Part shown: positions 63,449-64,000 of the stretch, piece after piece | Layout: every line of letters starts with the position of its first letter | How positions within the stretch are numbered: the first letter of the stretch is position 1 | Assembly: GCF_000316575.1 (NCBI RefSeq) | Contig: NC_019682.1 | Location: 3,842,001-3,906,000 of the forward strand | Direction: 5' to 3' | DNA length: 64,000 bases | Source: Calothrix sp. PCC 7507 | GTDB lineage: Bacteria > Cyanobacteriota > Cyanobacteriia > Cyanobacteriales > Nostocaceae | Translations under genes and position numbers: made by a program | The notes under the pieces: model-generated | The model's input: the letters and a program-made list of their open reading frames with translations, nothing else | Told to the model about the DNA's origin: nothing | Databases searched by the model: none

Positions 63449-64000
63449 CTACTTAGCAGCATCAAAAATCTGTTGTGCGGTTAAATTTAATTGGGGAAAT
63501 GTAGGTGATGAAATCGCGGTGTTGCCTTGAAAAGGTGTCATTTGATATTCACCATCAACTAATTCGCATACAAAAATAGTGGATTGTTTGGGATTGCCGA
63601 TAAACTTTCTTGCACCCAATGCAGCATAATCAGCAATCCAATATTCAGGAATGCCCATTTCCTCATAATCCCTAAATTTATTGTAGTAATCATCTCGCCA
63701 GTTAGTTGAAACAACTTCAATAACTATTGGTACTGATGCTGCTTGGCTTACTGTTGACTGTTTTTGAAACAGCGGTTCATTGTCGAGATTATCAAGATTT
63801 AGCAGCAACACATCAGGTGAATAAGCGGATTCGGCAGAGGGAGTTTTGACTAATGCGGTTTTGGGTATAGTGTAGGGAAGGTTCAGCCGATCAAACTCGA
63901 TAGTTAGCTTCCGGGCTATAAATCCTACAACTTTTTCATGCGCTCCAGTTGGGGGTGGCATTTCAACAATTACTCCCTTGTGCAATTCATAGTATTTACT
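63449..64000 (-). CDS. Uma2 family nuclease-like protein, 5' end beyond window
   Basis: 183 codons read from base 64000 to 63449 with no start in the window. The first visible residues SKYYELHKGVIVEMPPPTGAHEKVVGFIARKL match the early part of Uma2 proteins, so only about 15-20 residues are missing. The core acid is in SAYSPDVLLLNL and the E-x-V/K-type site in IVIEVVSTNWRDDYYNKFRDYEEMGIPEYWIADY. Related to the Uma2 gene at 20606. Confidence 0.8.
   Translation of the reverse strand, partial: SKYYELHKGVIVEMPPPTGAHEKVVGFIARKLTIEFDRLNLPYTIPKTALVKTPSAESAYSPDVLLLNLDNLDNEPLFQKQSTVSQAASVPIVIEVVSTNWRDDYYNKFRDYEEMGIPEYWIADYAALGARKFIGNPKQSTIFVCELVDGEYQMTPFQGNTAISSPTFPQLNLTAQQIFDAAK

Overview
This window is chromosomal DNA from a filamentous, Nostoc- or Anabaena-like cyanobacterium. 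The evidence is the frequent HIP1 octamer GCGATCGC, many heptamer tandem arrays of the kind seen in Nostocales, several families of miniature inverted-repeat elements (MITEs), and cyanobacterial families such as DUF3155, DUF3598, DUF3611, SLH proteins with a TrbI-like tail, a CYP110-type P450 and a PaO-type Rieske oxygenase. I saw no tRNA, rRNA or CRISPR array, no phage module and no intact transposase.

Layout. 1-9.3 kb: the 5' part of a membrane GAF sensor, sbcC, two related exported proteins (one with SLH repeats), and a histidine kinase divergent from a DUF3155 gene. 9.7-18.8 kb: a PadR regulator with a CCB1-like assembly factor, two membrane proteins, serS, a methyltransferase, a PIN toxin pair, then rseP-nth-rpsN and aat. 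19-22 kb is a decayed patch: a truncated Sll1717-type ATPase, a DUF433/DUF5615-like toxin pair, a MITE, a Uma2 gene and the two ends of a hybrid histidine kinase whose middle is deleted.

22.3-36.4 kb is the accessory island and the most interesting part. An ABC exporter is translationally coupled to a nucleotidyltransferase-fold protein, then come four glycosyltransferase/epimerase genes. Facing them on the other strand are a PqqD-like protein, a second nucleotidyltransferase homologue whose catalytic residues are replaced, an HPr-kinase-like protein, an fkbM gene broken by a 161-bp ISL3-type MITE with a perfect 8-bp target duplication, an acyltransferase and a GT2. Exporter, kinase, nucleotidyltransferase and PqqD recall lasso-peptide tailoring, but no lasso cyclase or protease is present. 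The PqqD protein carries a C-terminal tail with an FxxPxL leader-like motif followed by a short acidic segment ending in GWP. I propose, as inference, a RiPP-like or peptide-modifying system in which recognition domain and substrate are fused.

36.4-42.1 kb is repeat-rich: nested MITEs (one with a recognisable empty site elsewhere in the window), an IS200/IS605-type right-end remnant that supplies the stop codon of a DUF3598 gene, and a long ELWKSDGT-repeat protein. 42-47 kb: ftsX, def, a small membrane protein and a TPR-CHAT protein. 47.3-51.7 kb is a polyamine-type operon: DUF350 membrane protein, glutathionylspermidine-synthase-like ATP-grasp protein, an unknown protein, and homospermidine synthase. 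52-64 kb: photolyase, DUF1499 protein, acireductone dioxygenase-like cupin, a CBS-HEPN protein, a PrlF/YhaV toxin pair, a large MITE, a Rieske oxygenase divergent from a P450, a SpoIID protein, a gamma-glutamyltransferase and an edge-truncated Uma2 gene.

All calls come from reading the sequence; no database search was run. Family names rest on recognised motifs and general knowledge of the families.
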